This document shows, piece after piece, positions 48,525-57,182 of a DNA stretch of 64,000 nt (the first letter of the stretch is position 1; the number at the start of each line of letters is the position of its first letter). The DNA lies in contig CANMFX010000003.1 of NCBI GenBank assembly GCA_947497315.1, positions 674,861 to 738,860 of the forward strand, read 5' to 3'. This DNA comes from an uncultured Sphingomonadaceae bacterium (lineage in GTDB: Bacteria; Pseudomonadota; Alphaproteobacteria; Sphingomonadales; Sphingomonadaceae). The position numbers were made by a program, and so were the translations under genes. The notes under the pieces are model-generated. The model was not told the origin of the DNA. It was given only the letters and a program-made list of their open reading frames with translations, and searched no databases.

Positions 48525-49370
48525 CTAACGACCGGAAGCGCTCATATATTCAAACCCGACCAGGCTTTGACCGGTGCGCTTGTTGTAATATTGACAATAG
48601 AGTTTCTCGGTCGGGCCGCGGAACTGTCCGGTGGTGCGAGCGAGAAAGCTGATGCCGTATTTCCCGCGCTTTTTCATGGCGCTGGAATAAGCAGAGGCGC
48701 GCGATGAATTGCTGCCGGTGGCGCAATCAGAAAGGCCCTGATCATTGCCGCAATGCAGCTTCATATGGGAATCGCTGAGATATTGATCGCTGTTCCAGTT
48801 CCAGTAATCGGTCACGCCAGCACCGGGATTGTCAGAGCGCACGCACTGCCATTCGAAATCATTACCTTTATCCAGCGCCTTATATTTGGCGCGATCCACC
48901 TCGAAATAGAGCACCTCGCCAGATTGCAGGCCGGGCGTAATGATGCAGCTCTTGCTGACCTTGCCTGACTTGCGGTTGATAAAGCCGGTGCGCTCTTCTT
49001 TGCTGAAGCCCTGCTGGAAAGTATATTCGCCAAGATTACCGATTGTAACTTGTGACAGTGTCAGCCCGGTGCATTTGGTTTGGGACGTCAAATTGGCCGA
49101 TGGTGTGCCCATTTTATAGTCGGTTCGTGTGGGTGTCCGCTTGGCTGCGCGCGGGCTGTTGCTGGTGCTGCCGCGATTGGCAAATCCGTCCGATGACGTT
49201 CCCGCAGCGCGGTCTATAACTTCCACCGCATCATCGACCTTTTTCTTTTTCTTCTTCACTTTTTTGACGGCGCTTTTCAGTCCGCCAAACGGGTCTCGCG
49301 CTTCGGCCATATGGCCGGTGGATAGAACGGCGATACCGGCAAGAAGGTACATGGAATTTCTGAGTGTCAT
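48525..49370 (-). CDS. Secreted protein of unknown function with Lys-rich segment
   Basis: This is a 281-aa protein. A signal peptide covers residues 1-24 (MTLRNSMYLLAGIAVLSTGH, cleavage near AEA-RD). A run of Lys/Val residues then follows (AVKKVKKKKKKVDDAVEV), with a low-complexity Ser/Arg/Thr region. The folded-looking C-terminal domain of about 190 residues contains seven Cys and motifs such as VDRAKYKALDKGNDFEWQC and CQYYNKRTGQSLVGFEYMSA. I recognise no family. Compartment: periplasm or exterior. It is divergent from the LuxR-hydrolase gene. Confidence 0.65.
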   Translation of the reverse strand: MTLRNSMYLLAGIAVLSTGHMAEARDPFGGLKSAVKKVKKKKKKVDDAVEVIDRAAGTSSDGFANRGSTSNSPRAAKRTPTRTDYKMGTPSANLTSQTKCTGLTLSQVTIGNLGEYTFQQGFSKEERTGFINRKSGKVSKSCIITPGLQSGEVLYFEVDRAKYKALDKGNDFEWQCVRSDNPGAGVTDYWNWNSDQYLSDSHMKLHCGNDQGLSDCATGSNSSRASAYSSAMKKRGKYGISFLARTTGQFRGPTEKLYCQYYNKRTGQSLVGFEYMSASGR

Positions 49371-49427
49371 TAACAGTCTCCCTTGATTGTCGAGGGAGCA
49401 AATGGCGGGACGCCTGGCACAATAGAA

Positions 49428-49443
49428 TATCCCATATGGGATA
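49428..49443. promoter_or_regulatory. 16-bp perfect palindrome in divergent gap, candidate operator
   Basis: TATCCCATATGGGATA is a perfect 16-bp inverted repeat in the 242-bp gap between the secreted-protein gene and the LuxR-type regulator. It lies 57 bp from the former start and 169 bp from the latter. Autoregulation by the regulator is a natural guess. Confidence 0.45.
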
Positions 49444-49612
49444 AACGCGCGGATGATTTCGCGTATGCCCTGTGATTGATGTCACAACAGTATGGAAACC
49501 GGCTGTTTTATTTACATTTTTGCAATTGCGTGCGCCAACGGACACGTTATCAGCAATGATAGAAAATGCTCAATTGTTGAGGACGCTTTTTTAAGCTTGG
49601 AGCACGGGTTCA

Positions 49613-51373
49613 GTGGATCATGAAATCGTCGGGCGCGACGAAGATATCGTAAAGCTGGCCTATTCGATGGCCATTGGCCCCTATCGCTATCGGGAGATGT
49701 TCGATTTGCTCGGCACACGCCTCGACGCCGCTTTGGACATGGCAAACAACGGATCGGAGCCCGTCAATGGACCTGCTTTGGATGAAGACGCCCTGAAATC
49801 GGCGTTTGAGCCACTCGAACCCCATTTTGAAAATGCCCAATCGCTGATGGATATGCAGGGCCGGCCTTCTGACAGCGCGAAATATTCCATGAAGATGATT
49901 GATGCCGACAATCATCCTTCCGCGTTGATTGGTGCCGATGGGCGGATTGTTTATGCCAATAGTGCCGCCGAGGAAATATTCGGGCTCGCCAAGAACCAGC
50001 GCCCCGACGAAAGCCTGTTTGAACGTGGCCATTTCAAGACTCTCCTGTCCCAGCTCGAATCGCTTGATCAGTTTGAGTTGAACAAGATGATCAGCATTTT
50101 TGGTATGGAAAGCGCAGATGGCGACGAGATGATCAAGGTCGCCTTGACCAAAGTCCATGATTCCGATGGCCATGCGATCGGTCATATATCTGCGATCAAT
50201 ATCAGCTGGTTTCCCGATGTTGGAAAACAGTTTCAGAAGCTGCTGAACCTGACGCCAGTAGAACTTGAAATCACCAAGGCGGTGGTGACCGGGCAGTCGT
50301 TGAGTGATCTGGCCGCCAAGCGTGGCCGATCGGTTGGTACGGTGCGGCATCAAACGAAGACATTGTTGGCGAAACTCAATCTGCGCTCGCAAACAGAGCT
50401 AGCCTGTCTCTACTCCGGTTTTTCAAAATTTAACGTAAAAGGGCAGGGCAGCGAAAAGACCGATTCTTCGGAAACAGACGGGCGAGAAAGTGGTCATGTC
50501 CTGTTGCGGCAGAATGGCCGCGTGCTGGACTATGAAATGGTTGGAGCAACCAGCGCCATGCCACTGCTATTTTTCCCCGCCTTGTTGGGCGGCATGACAG
50601 TGACCGAAGAGATGCGCCGCGCGTTAAACCAGCACGGATTGCGTTTGATCATGGTCTGGCGTCCCGGTCTGTCTAACAGCGGATGGGACGGTCCCATAGG
50701 CAGTGATAGCTTTGCCCGCTATGCCGATGACATAAAAGCATTGCTGGATGAGCTGGGTATAAAATCTTGCCCGGTAATCGGCCATATCACCGGTGCGATG
50801 TTCGCCTATGGTGTCGCAAAATATCTACCGGGCCGGATTACCGGTATCGTCAATATCAATGGCATTGTGCCGATGCAGCCCGGACCACATCTTGCCAAAG
50901 TCGATCGAGCCGAACGGCTGCGGCTCTATCTGATGCGCCATTTCCCCAAAATCGGCCGCTTTGTCGTGCATGGTGCGCTGGCCAAAGTGGATTCGGGATA
51001 TGACCATGAATATCTCCACGCCTTTCTGGGCGACAATGACAATGACCAAAGCACGATAAAACGGGAAGATATCCGCACCCAGTTTCGTCAAGCGTTCCAG
51101 CAAACGACCAGGCAGGGCTATGACAGTTTTACCAACGAACTGACGCTGGCCAGCGGCGATTGGCAATATCTGATTGATGACCGTCTTTGCCCGGTGCGCA
51201 ATCTGGTCGGGCAACATAACCTGCATTACACACCTGACGTTATGCAAAGCTTCGCGGCTGATCGAGACAATTACAGCGTTGATGTGGTCGCCGACACAGC
51301 CCATCTGTTATTATATCAACGACCGGATGTGGTTTTTGAGGCGGTGGCAGATTTAAAGGGAAAACAGGTTTAG
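49613..51373 (+). CDS. PAS-LuxR regulator fused to an inactive-looking alpha/beta hydrolase
   Basis: This is a 586-aa protein from a GTG with GGAG upstream. Residues about 90-200 form a PAS-like domain (HPSALIGADGRIVYANSAAE). About 205-265 is a LuxR/NarL helix-turn-helix (LTPVELEITKAVVTGQSLSD, then SVGTVRHQTKTLLAKLNLRS). About 300-586 is an alpha/beta hydrolase (LLFFPALLGG, ending AHLLLYQRPD with the usual C-terminal His). The nucleophile elbow, normally GxSxG, reads GHITG, so Ser is Ile392. The acid position (LVGQHNLHYTPD) also lacks a clear Asp. It probably acts as a ligand-binding sensor that controls transcription, not as an enzyme. Confidence 0.8.
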   Translation: MDHEIVGRDEDIVKLAYSMAIGPYRYREMFDLLGTRLDAALDMANNGSEPVNGPALDEDALKSAFEPLEPHFENAQSLMDMQGRPSDSAKYSMKMIDADNHPSALIGADGRIVYANSAAEEIFGLAKNQRPDESLFERGHFKTLLSQLESLDQFELNKMISIFGMESADGDEMIKVALTKVHDSDGHAIGHISAINISWFPDVGKQFQKLLNLTPVELEITKAVVTGQSLSDLAAKRGRSVGTVRHQTKTLLAKLNLRSQTELACLYSGFSKFNVKGQGSEKTDSSETDGRESGHVLLRQNGRVLDYEMVGATSAMPLLFFPALLGGMTVTEEMRRALNQHGLRLIMVWRPGLSNSGWDGPIGSDSFARYADDIKALLDELGIKSCPVIGHITGAMFAYGVAKYLPGRITGIVNINGIVPMQPGPHLAKVDRAERLRLYLMRHFPKIGRFVVHGALAKVDSGYDHEYLHAFLGDNDNDQSTIKREDIRTQFRQAFQQTTRQGYDSFTNELTLASGDWQYLIDDRLCPVRNLVGQHNLHYTPDVMQSFAADRDNYSVDVVADTAHLLLYQRPDVVFEAVADLKGKQV

Positions 51374-51555
51374 AGACTACGGCATTTCGCCGCGCCCCTT
51401 TATCGGATTTCTCCGACTAGTGTCTTTCCTACATTACGCCTGATCGGTATAGAAAAGGTCCTCCTGATGAAACAGGCATTCGGTGAATTTTGAGCACAGA
51501 GAAATTTGAATAAGTCATTAGAAACAATATATATTAGTGGCATATAGAGTGGGTG

Positions 51556-51573
51556 AGAATTGTGTGAACTTCG
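51556..51573 (+). repeat. Dispersed repeat, copy 1 (diverged)
   Basis: GAATTGTGTGAACTTCG matches the core TTGTGTGAACTTTG of the copies downstream with changes at the edges. Confidence 0.55.
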
Positions 51574-51611
51574 AAACAGGGTCAACATCAAAACCCATCG
51601 GGAAGAGGGCC

Positions 51612-51630
51612 GTGACTTGTGTGAACTTTG
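51612..51630 (+). repeat. Dispersed repeat, copy 2
   Basis: GTGACTTGTGTGAACTTTG is one base different from copy 3 (C for T at position 5). Confidence 0.7.
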
Positions 51631-51658
51631 CTCAAGCGGAGGTCGGCGGGAAGGGCCT

Positions 51659-51677
51659 GTGATTTGTGTGAACTTTG
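51659..51677 (+). repeat. Dispersed repeat, copy 3
   Basis: GTGATTTGTGTGAACTTTG. The reverse complement of this unit occurs twice more at 63750-63769 and 63890-63909, about 12 kb away. Confidence 0.75.
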
Positions 51678-51827
51678 GAATAGGCCGCAGTAAGGAATGA
51701 GGCTGTCTTTTGGGGCCCATTGGATATCGGCAGAAACGGGAAGACATTGCGTTTCACCGCTTGAACTTGCACCATCCAATCGCTATGTGCGCTGCTCATT
51801 GTTAATCCATTAAGTTCGGACCTAGTT

Positions 51828-52223
51828 ATGTTTCTGTTTCTCACCGTTGTTCAGGCGATTGTCGCAGCCGCTCTTGTCGGCGTTATATTGATGCAGCGGT
51901 CAGAAGGCGGCGGCCTTGGCGTTGGCGGCAGTCCGTCAGGTATGATGTCCGCACGCGGTGCGGCGGATCTGTTGACCCGTACAACGACGGTATTGGCGGT
52001 TCTGTTTGTGGCTTTGTCCATCTCGCTGGCTTTTCTTGCCGCGTCCGAGGGGCAGCCTTCGACGATTGACCAGACTCTGGAGCGTGATACCAGCATACCG
52101 GTGGCGCCGGCTGCACCTGCCGATGCGGTACCTCTGGTCGGTGATGACCCGCTGGCGGCCGCGGCAGCACAGGCGGCGGAAGAAGACGCGCCTGCAGAGG
52201 GTGCTGTTCCTCTGGACCAGTAA
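51828..52223 (+). CDS. secG: Protein translocase subunit SecG
   Basis: The product is 131 aa. Two membrane helices lie at about residues 2-21 and 53-72, with the conserved loop MQRSEGGGLGVGGSPSGMMSARGAADLLTR between them (read in parts: LMQRSEGGGLG and ARGAADLLTRTT). It is a SecYEG subunit assisting export. The C-terminal 55 residues are a Pro/Ala/Glu-rich tail, typical of alphaproteobacterial SecG. Confidence 0.94.
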   Translation: MFLFLTVVQAIVAAALVGVILMQRSEGGGLGVGGSPSGMMSARGAADLLTRTTTVLAVLFVALSISLAFLAASEGQPSTIDQTLERDTSIPVAPAAPADAVPLVGDDPLAAAAAQAAEEDAPAEGAVPLDQ

Positions 52224-52376
52224 ACCCTGTTCGCCAAAAAATGTGGTTTGCCATCAGATAGTCTTATAATGGTGCGTGTCGGGACGTAAATTTTAGTACC
52301 GATTGAAAATAAATATCGTTTTTTCGGATTCGCACGCTTGCCATTTCGGTTCGTTACGCCTTAAGCCTTTCCTCCC

Positions 52377-54008
52377 ATGGCGCGATATATTTTTATTACC
52401 GGCGGTGTGGTTTCCTCACTTGGCAAAGGTCTCATGGCAGCGAGCCTCGGCGCGCTTCTTCAAGCACGCGGATATTCGGTGCGAATTCGCAAACTGGACC
52501 CCTATCTGAACGTCGATCCCGGAACGATGTCGCCCTATCAGCATGGCGAAGTTTATGTGACCGATGACGGTGCCGAGACCGATCTGGACCTCGGGCATTA
52601 TGAACGATTCACCGGCGTGCCGTCGCTGCAATCGGACAATGTGACCTCCGGGCGAATCTATCAGTCGATCATTACCAAGGAACGCCGCGGCGATTATCTG
52701 GGCGCCACGGTGCAGGTCATTCCGCACGTTACCGATGCTATTCAGGAATTTGCTCAGGATAAGCTCGACGGCATTGACTTCGTGCTGTGCGAGATTGGCG
52801 GCACGGTGGGCGATATTGAAAGCCTGCCGTTTATTGAAGCGATTCGGCAATTGCGCAACAAGGTGGGGCGGGCCAATGCGATTTCAGTCCACGTAACGCT
52901 GGTCCCTTATATCGCGGCCGCCGGGGAGCTTAAGACCAAGCCAACGCAGCATAGCGTGCGTGAGCTGACGTCTCTGGGTATTCAGCCGGATATATTGCTT
53001 TGCCGCTGTGAACATGATTTGCCGGACGGCGAACGCGCTAAAATTGCGCAATTCTGCAACGTCCGAAAAGAAGCTGTGATCCCGGCGCTTGACGCCAGCA
53101 GTATTTATAACGTGCCGCTGCAATATCATGAAGAAGGCTTGGATCGGGAAGTCCTGAACGCATTCGGGATCATCAATGCACCGGAACCGGATCTGACCCG
53201 CTGGACCGATGTAATGGAGCGGATCGAGAATCCCGAAGGCGAAGTCATCGTTGGCGTCGTCGGCAAATATGTAGGGCTTCAGGATGCCTATAAGTCACTG
53301 CAAGAGGCGCTATTCCATGGCGGATTGGCAAACCGGGTCAAAGTGCAGGTACGCTGGCTTGATGCCGAGCTTTTTGAAGATGAGAGTGATCTGGCTGCCA
53401 ATCTGGAGCCCTTGCATGCGATTTTGGTGCCTGGCGGGTTTGGTGAACGGGGCAGCGAAGGGAAAATTGGCTCTGTACGATTCGCACGCGAGCATGATGT
53501 GCCATTTTTTGGCATTTGCCTTGGGATGCAAATGGCCTGTGTCGAAGCAGCGCGCAATCAGGCCGGCATAGATGAGGCCTCGACAACAGAGTTCGGCGAA
53601 ACGGCTGAACCGATTGTAGGTCTGATTACCGAGTGGATGACCGAGGAAGGCCTGCAAAAACGCGAATCGGGTGGCGATCTCGGCGGAACTATGCGGCTTG
53701 GCGCATATGAAGCCCGTCTGCAGCAAGGTTCCAAAGTCAGCGAAATCTATGGATCTAACGTGATTAGCGAGCGGCATCGCCATCGCTATGAGGTCAACAA
53801 GGGCTATGTTGAGCGGCTGGAAAAGACCGGGTTGATATTCTCCGGAATGTCGCCAGATGGCGAGCTTCCCGAGATTGTTGAGCGTCCTGACCATAGCTGG
53901 TTTGTCGGCGTGCAATATCATCCCGAGCTCAAGAGCAAACCGTTTGATCCGCATCCACTTTTTGCGTCCTTTATCGCAGCCGCGGTAAAACAAAGCCGAC
54001 TTGTCTAA
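52377..54008 (+). CDS. pyrG: CTP synthase
   Basis: The product is 543 aa. It aminates UTP to CTP. The N-terminal synthetase starts [20 protein letters not shown], with [20 protein letters not shown]. The C-terminal class I amidotransferase has [30 protein letters not shown] (nucleophile Cys), and [15 protein letters not shown] (His and Glu). secG lies 153 bp upstream, a common neighbour. Confidence 0.97.
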   Translation: MARYIFITGGVVSSLGKGLMAASLGALLQARGYSVRIRKLDPYLNVDPGTMSPYQHGEVYVTDDGAETDLDLGHYERFTGVPSLQSDNVTSGRIYQSIITKERRGDYLGATVQVIPHVTDAIQEFAQDKLDGIDFVLCEIGGTVGDIESLPFIEAIRQLRNKVGRANAISVHVTLVPYIAAAGELKTKPTQHSVRELTSLGIQPDILLCRCEHDLPDGERAKIAQFCNVRKEAVIPALDASSIYNVPLQYHEEGLDREVLNAFGIINAPEPDLTRWTDVMERIENPEGEVIVGVVGKYVGLQDAYKSLQEALFHGGLANRVKVQVRWLDAELFEDESDLAANLEPLHAILVPGGFGERGSEGKIGSVRFAREHDVPFFGICLGMQMACVEAARNQAGIDEASTTEFGETAEPIVGLITEWMTEEGLQKRESGGDLGGTMRLGAYEARLQQGSKVSEIYGSNVISERHRHRYEVNKGYVERLEKTGLIFSGMSPDGELPEIVERPDHSWFVGVQYHPELKSKPFDPHPLFASFIAAAVKQSRLV

Positions 54009-54031
54009 TTTATCCAATCCTTTTTACACCA

Positions 54032-54047
54032 AGTGACTATTGTCACA
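54032..54047. promoter_or_regulatory. CRP-type binding site upstream of the Crp/Fnr gene
   Basis: AGTGACTATTGTCACA matches TGTGA-N6-TCACA at nine of ten defined positions. It is centred about 75 nt before the chosen GTG start of the Crp/Fnr regulator. Autoregulation is likely but inferred. Confidence 0.6.
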
Positions 54048-54113
54048 TTCAAGCCATGATATTTGGTTATCAAGCAGTTAACAGACGCAAGACACTGGGA
54101 TGGAGCGAATTTA

Positions 54114-54800
54114 GTGAAGGCCGAAGACCTTGCAGAAATACTGGCAGAACATAGTCTATTCGCTGATTGTGATGAAGCGGAATTGGCGGATTTGATATTG
54201 CGCGGGCATTTCGTGCAATATGAAAAAGGGGATGAATTGATCATGCAAGGTGATCCTGGAAACTCATTACTGATACTATTATCGGGCAATGCGCGGACCA
54301 GCATGATCGCCAGCAATGGCCATGAAATTGTTCTGGATTATGCTGAACCAGGTCAGGTTCTGGGCGAAATCGCCTTGCTTGATGGCGGTGAAAGAACTGC
54401 CAGTGTAACTGCGATTGAACCAACGACGGCTTTGACCATTACGCGGGCGGCTTTTGAAGAAATTTTGAAAAACCATAAAAATATGGCATTACGGTTACTT
54501 AAGGTAATGGCAAACCGCATCAGGACCGCCAATACAATGATAGAGGGCGACCGTGCCTATACATCAGGACCGCGGTTGGCGCGTTACCTATTGAGATTGT
54601 CAGTCGTCGGTGCAGAAGAGGGGCGTTTAAAGCTGGATTTGAGTCAAAGCGAACTGGGCAATTTTGCCGGGATGTCGCGGGAACATATTAATCGGCAACT
54701 TTCAACCTGGTCAGAAGATGGCATTGTTTCGGTTGAAAGTGGAAAGGTGCGAATATTGAATCATGCCGTCCTTTCCAACATTGCCAATGCAGATTCTTGA
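54114..54800 (+). CDS. Crp/Fnr family transcription regulator
   Basis: The product is 228 aa. GTG at 54114 is chosen because GGAG lies 8 nt upstream; a TTG 51 nt earlier is the alternative. The cyclic-nucleotide-binding domain has VLGEIALLDGGERTASVTAI, with the Glu and Arg-Thr positions that contact cyclic nucleotide phosphate in CRP. The C-terminal winged helix (LDLSQSELGNFAGMSREHIN) is the HTH_Crp motif. No N-terminal Cys set for a [4Fe-4S] cluster is seen, so it is CRP-like rather than FNR-like. A CRP-type box lies upstream. Confidence 0.9.
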   Translation: MKAEDLAEILAEHSLFADCDEAELADLILRGHFVQYEKGDELIMQGDPGNSLLILLSGNARTSMIASNGHEIVLDYAEPGQVLGEIALLDGGERTASVTAIEPTTALTITRAAFEEILKNHKNMALRLLKVMANRIRTANTMIEGDRAYTSGPRLARYLLRLSVVGAEEGRLKLDLSQSELGNFAGMSREHINRQLSTWSEDGIVSVESGKVRILNHAVLSNIANADS

Positions 54801-54861
54801 ATGAAGTTGGCCATTTGCGACCCGGGCTAATTTCGTCAAGAGTGACACCACGCGGGTGTCA

Positions 54862-54891
54862 GGGGCAGTCGGATCCTCATCTGACTGCCCC
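54862..54891 (+). terminator. Hairpin terminator after the Crp/Fnr gene
   Basis: GGGGCAGTC pairs with GACTGCCCC. Inside, GAT/ATC pairs around a CCTC loop with one G-T wobble. ATTTTC follows. It lies 61 bp after the stop. The U-run is modest, but the stem is strong. Confidence 0.65.
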
Positions 54892-54923
54892 ATTTTCATG
54901 AATTTTACTTATCGCGAATAAAA

Positions 54924-54951
54924 AAGGCAGCCAAGGATAGTTGGCTGCCTT
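54924..54951 (-). terminator. Rho-independent terminator of hsp20
   Basis: The 11-bp stem AAGGCAGCCAA / TTGGCTGCCTT has a 6-nt loop. Read on the reverse strand it is followed by TTTTTT, 22 bp beyond the hsp20 stop. Confidence 0.85.
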
Positions 54952-54973
54952 CGATAATAGTTAAAGCGCTGAT

Positions 54974-55453
54974 TTAGGCAGCTTTTTCCTCTGATTTTTC
55001 AGATTTGTGATCAATCTTGGTAACGTTGTCACCGGTATTGATGGCAATTTTCTGTGGCTTCATCGCATCCGGAATTTCGCGCACCAGATCAATGACCAGC
55101 AAACCATCACTCAATACGGCGTTATCGACGCGGACGAAATCGGCAAGTTCAAAGCGGCGCTCGAAGTTGCGGTTGGCAATTCCCATATGCAGAAACTGCT
55201 TTCCTTCATTTTCGTCGCTGCCTTTACTACCAGCTACGAGCAAAAGATTCTGCTGCGCGGTAATTTCAATTTCGTCATCTTTGAAACCAGCAAGGGCTAG
55301 CGTGATTCGATAATGGTCGTCGCCGTTACGTTCGATGTTAAACGGGGGATAGTTTTCAGATTGCTGTGCACGAGCATTATTCTCGAGCAGATCAAACAGC
55401 CGGTCAAAACCAACGGTTGAGCGGCGGTAGGGGGTAAAATCAAAACGGTTCAT
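54974..55453 (-). CDS. Small heat-shock protein (Hsp20/IbpA-like)
   Basis: The product is 159 aa, starting at MNRFDFTPYRRSTVGFDRLF with AGAGGAT 7 nt upstream; an ORF extension of 31 residues lies in the leader and is not family-like. The alpha-crystallin domain shows FNIERNGDDHYRITLALAGF, GIANRNFERRFELADFVRV and ALSDGLLVIDLVREIP. It is an ATP-independent holdase chaperone of the cytoplasm. The C-terminal tail is Lys/Glu-rich, with PQKIAI as a likely I-x-I-type anchor. A heat-shock-type promoter lies about 90 nt upstream. Confidence 0.93.
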   Translation of the reverse strand: MNRFDFTPYRRSTVGFDRLFDLLENNARAQQSENYPPFNIERNGDDHYRITLALAGFKDDEIEITAQQNLLLVAGSKGSDENEGKQFLHMGIANRNFERRFELADFVRVDNAVLSDGLLVIDLVREIPDAMKPQKIAINTGDNVTKIDHKSEKSEEKAA

Positions 55454-55542
55454 ATTTTTATCCTCTTGTGAGCAATTAAAATGGTGGACCCAAGATGGCA
55501 TCCGGTTCTGTAGAGCGAAATCTGTAAAGGCATCTCGCCTAA

Positions 55543-55573
55543 CCAAGATATTGTCATATTTTCCGATTTCAAG
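55543..55573 (-). promoter_or_regulatory. Candidate RpoH (sigma-32) promoter of hsp20
   Basis: The reverse strand reads CTTGAAAT, a 13-nt spacer, then AATATCTTGG. The first matches the -35 CTTGAA and the second partly matches the alphaproteobacterial -10 CYTATNTNNG. It lies 90-120 nt before the hsp20 ATG, leaving an untranslated leader that could fold. Confidence 0.5.
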
Positions 55574-55931
55574 AGGTTGAAGATGCCTGCAAGCAGACCG
55601 GAATCAAAAACGCCCGGAGCCATTTCTGACTCCGGGCGAAAATGGTGACGATAATATCGTCCCCCTGTTTTCCTGTCTTATTCAACGCCGTTTGTCCCCC
55701 AACATGCGGCGGAACCAGAAAGGATCCCTGAACCATGACCATTATGCGGTAATTGATTCTGTAACTAACTCTGATCGCGATGGCCGCTATTGTCATGCAA
55801 ATTTTCACAAATGTGCAATATTGGTTCAGGCTTGTGTCATAATAGCAACAGCATTTCAGCCAGCATCACTCTTGCCTGCGCCGCTCCACAACCGTAAAGC
55901 CACAATAGTTTTTCAGGAAGATCAAACTCCT
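55574..55931. other. 358-bp gap between hsp20 and lolC/E with hairpins, no supported gene
   Basis: The gap holds the orphan terminator at 55611-55638 and a second inverted repeat, GACGATAATATCGTC, at 55647-55661. Forward and reverse ORFs here lack family features. The forward one is only an N-terminal extension of lolC/E. A reverse-strand small RNA is possible (see findings). Confidence 0.5.
55611..55638 (-). terminator. Orphan terminator-like hairpin on the reverse strand
   Basis: The 9-bp GC stem CGCCCGGAG / CTCCGGGCG has a 10-nt loop. On the reverse strand it is followed by TTTTT. No reverse-strand gene lies upstream of it, since the region to the right is the 5' side of lolC/E. It could end an unannotated reverse-strand RNA. 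Confidence 0.55.
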
Positions 55932-57182
55932 ATGCTTCTATCCCGTTATGAATGGGTCATCGCAAAACGCTATCTTCTGCCCGGCAAGGGTGAGGGCTTT
56001 ATTTTTCTCGTGGCGAGCATCAGTCTTGTTGCGGTGATGCTGGGCGTCGCTGCTTTGATTGTCGTGATGAGCGTAATGAACGGTTTTCGCGCGGAATTGT
56101 TCGACAAGATTGTAGGTTTAAATGGTCATGCCGTGATTCAAGGTTATGGGGGGCGACTTCCGGATTGGCGTGACTTGTTAGAGGATGTGCGCGAAACGGA
56201 AGGGGTGGTTTCGGCTTCTCCACTAATAGAGATGCCGTTGGCAGGCATACACAATGGCCGGGTAGAGGCCGTGTTGGTCCGCGGGATGCTGGTCGACGAT
56301 ATTTTGAACAACGACACGCTGGACGGAAAAACGGTTGCAGGTGATCTGGCTGCTTTGGCTCCAGACAGCGGGCGGGTGGCAATCGGCAGTAGGTTGGCCC
56401 AAACTCTTGGGGCCCAACTCGGAAGCCGCGTAACACTGATGAACCCTCAAGGAAGATCAACCCCGTTTGGTACCGTGCCGCGAGAAATATCATATGAAGT
56501 AGCCGCGATATTTGAAGTGGGCGTCTACGACTATGACAAGGCTTTCGTGATCATGCCTATGGAGGACGCGCAAACATTGATGTTGTTAGGCGATCAAGTC
56601 GGCATGATTGAGATACAAACCAATGATGCGCAAAATGTACAAAAGATTATAGCTCCTCTGTATCCGAAAATAGATGGGCGCGCTCAGATTACGGATTGGC
56701 AATCCATGAACGCTTCTTTGTTTGAAACACTTCAAGTCGAGCGAGTGGTGATGTTCGTAATCCTCTCGATCATTATCTTGGTTGCAGTTTTCAATATCTT
56801 GTCGTCGTTGATCATGCTGGTCCGCGCCAAAACGCGTGACATAGCGATATTGCGAACAATGGGAGCATCGCGGGCTTCTTTGACGAGGATATTTGTGACT
56901 GTTGGTACATCCATCGGGGCGCTTGGCATCGCGGCAGGGATAATATTGGGCTTTATCGCCATATATTTCCGGCAAAGCGTTATTAACTTTGTCCAGACGA
57001 TAACCGGTCAGAACCTGTGGGATCCGTCGATACGTTTTTTGACAGAATTGCCGGCGAGAACAGATCCGATGGAGGTGTTTGGCATAGCGATGCTAGCGCT
57101 TCTTTTCAGTTTCCTGGCGACATTATATCCAGCTTACAAAGCAGCAAGCACGGATCCTGTACAGGTGCTTCGCTATGAATGA
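55932..57182 (+). CDS. lolC: Lipoprotein-releasing ABC transporter permease (LolC/LolE)
   Basis: The product is 416 aa, starting [20 protein letters not shown]; an in-frame extension of 80 residues upstream lacks family similarity. The FtsX-like permease has four membrane helices: about residues 27-50, then after a 220-residue periplasmic domain three more in the last 150 residues. [20 protein letters not shown] and [20 protein letters not shown] are hallmark blocks. With LolD it extracts lipoproteins from the inner membrane. A single permease gene suggests a homodimeric LolF-type system, or a partner elsewhere. Confidence 0.93.
   Translation: MLLSRYEWVIAKRYLLPGKGEGFIFLVASISLVAVMLGVAALIVVMSVMNGFRAELFDKIVGLNGHAVIQGYGGRLPDWRDLLEDVRETEGVVSASPLIEMPLAGIHNGRVEAVLVRGMLVDDILNNDTLDGKTVAGDLAALAPDSGRVAIGSRLAQTLGAQLGSRVTLMNPQGRSTPFGTVPREISYEVAAIFEVGVYDYDKAFVIMPMEDAQTLMLLGDQVGMIEIQTNDAQNVQKIIAPLYPKIDGRAQITDWQSMNASLFETLQVERVVMFVILSIIILVAVFNILSSLIMLVRAKTRDIAILRTMGASRASLTRIFVTVGTSIGALGIAAGIILGFIAIYFRQSVINFVQTITGQNLWDPSIRFLTELPARTDPMEVFGIAMLALLFSFLATLYPAYKAASTDPVQVLRYE

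Larger units (their letters stand above)
51374..51827. other. 454-bp intergenic region with three copies of a dispersed repeat
   Basis: No gene is supported; a reverse 115-aa ORF here is Arg/Ser/Pro-rich and crosses the repeats. The stretch holds three direct copies of a TTGTGTGAACTTTG-like unit and otherwise unremarkable DNA. The secG promoter should lie near its right end. Confidence 0.6.

Noticed and set aside
51556..51677. Possible CRISPR array from the three repeat copies
   Set aside because: Units are not identical, spacing is short and irregular, there are only three copies and no cas genes.
51400..51747. 115-aa reverse ORF in the gap before secG
   Set aside because: Arg/Ser/Pro-rich, crosses the dispersed repeats, has no ribosome site and no family pattern.
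55692..55931. 80-residue N-terminal extension of lolC/E
   Set aside because: Not family-like; the LolC/E N-terminus begins at MLLSRYEW. The stretch also contains hairpins suggestive of non-coding DNA.
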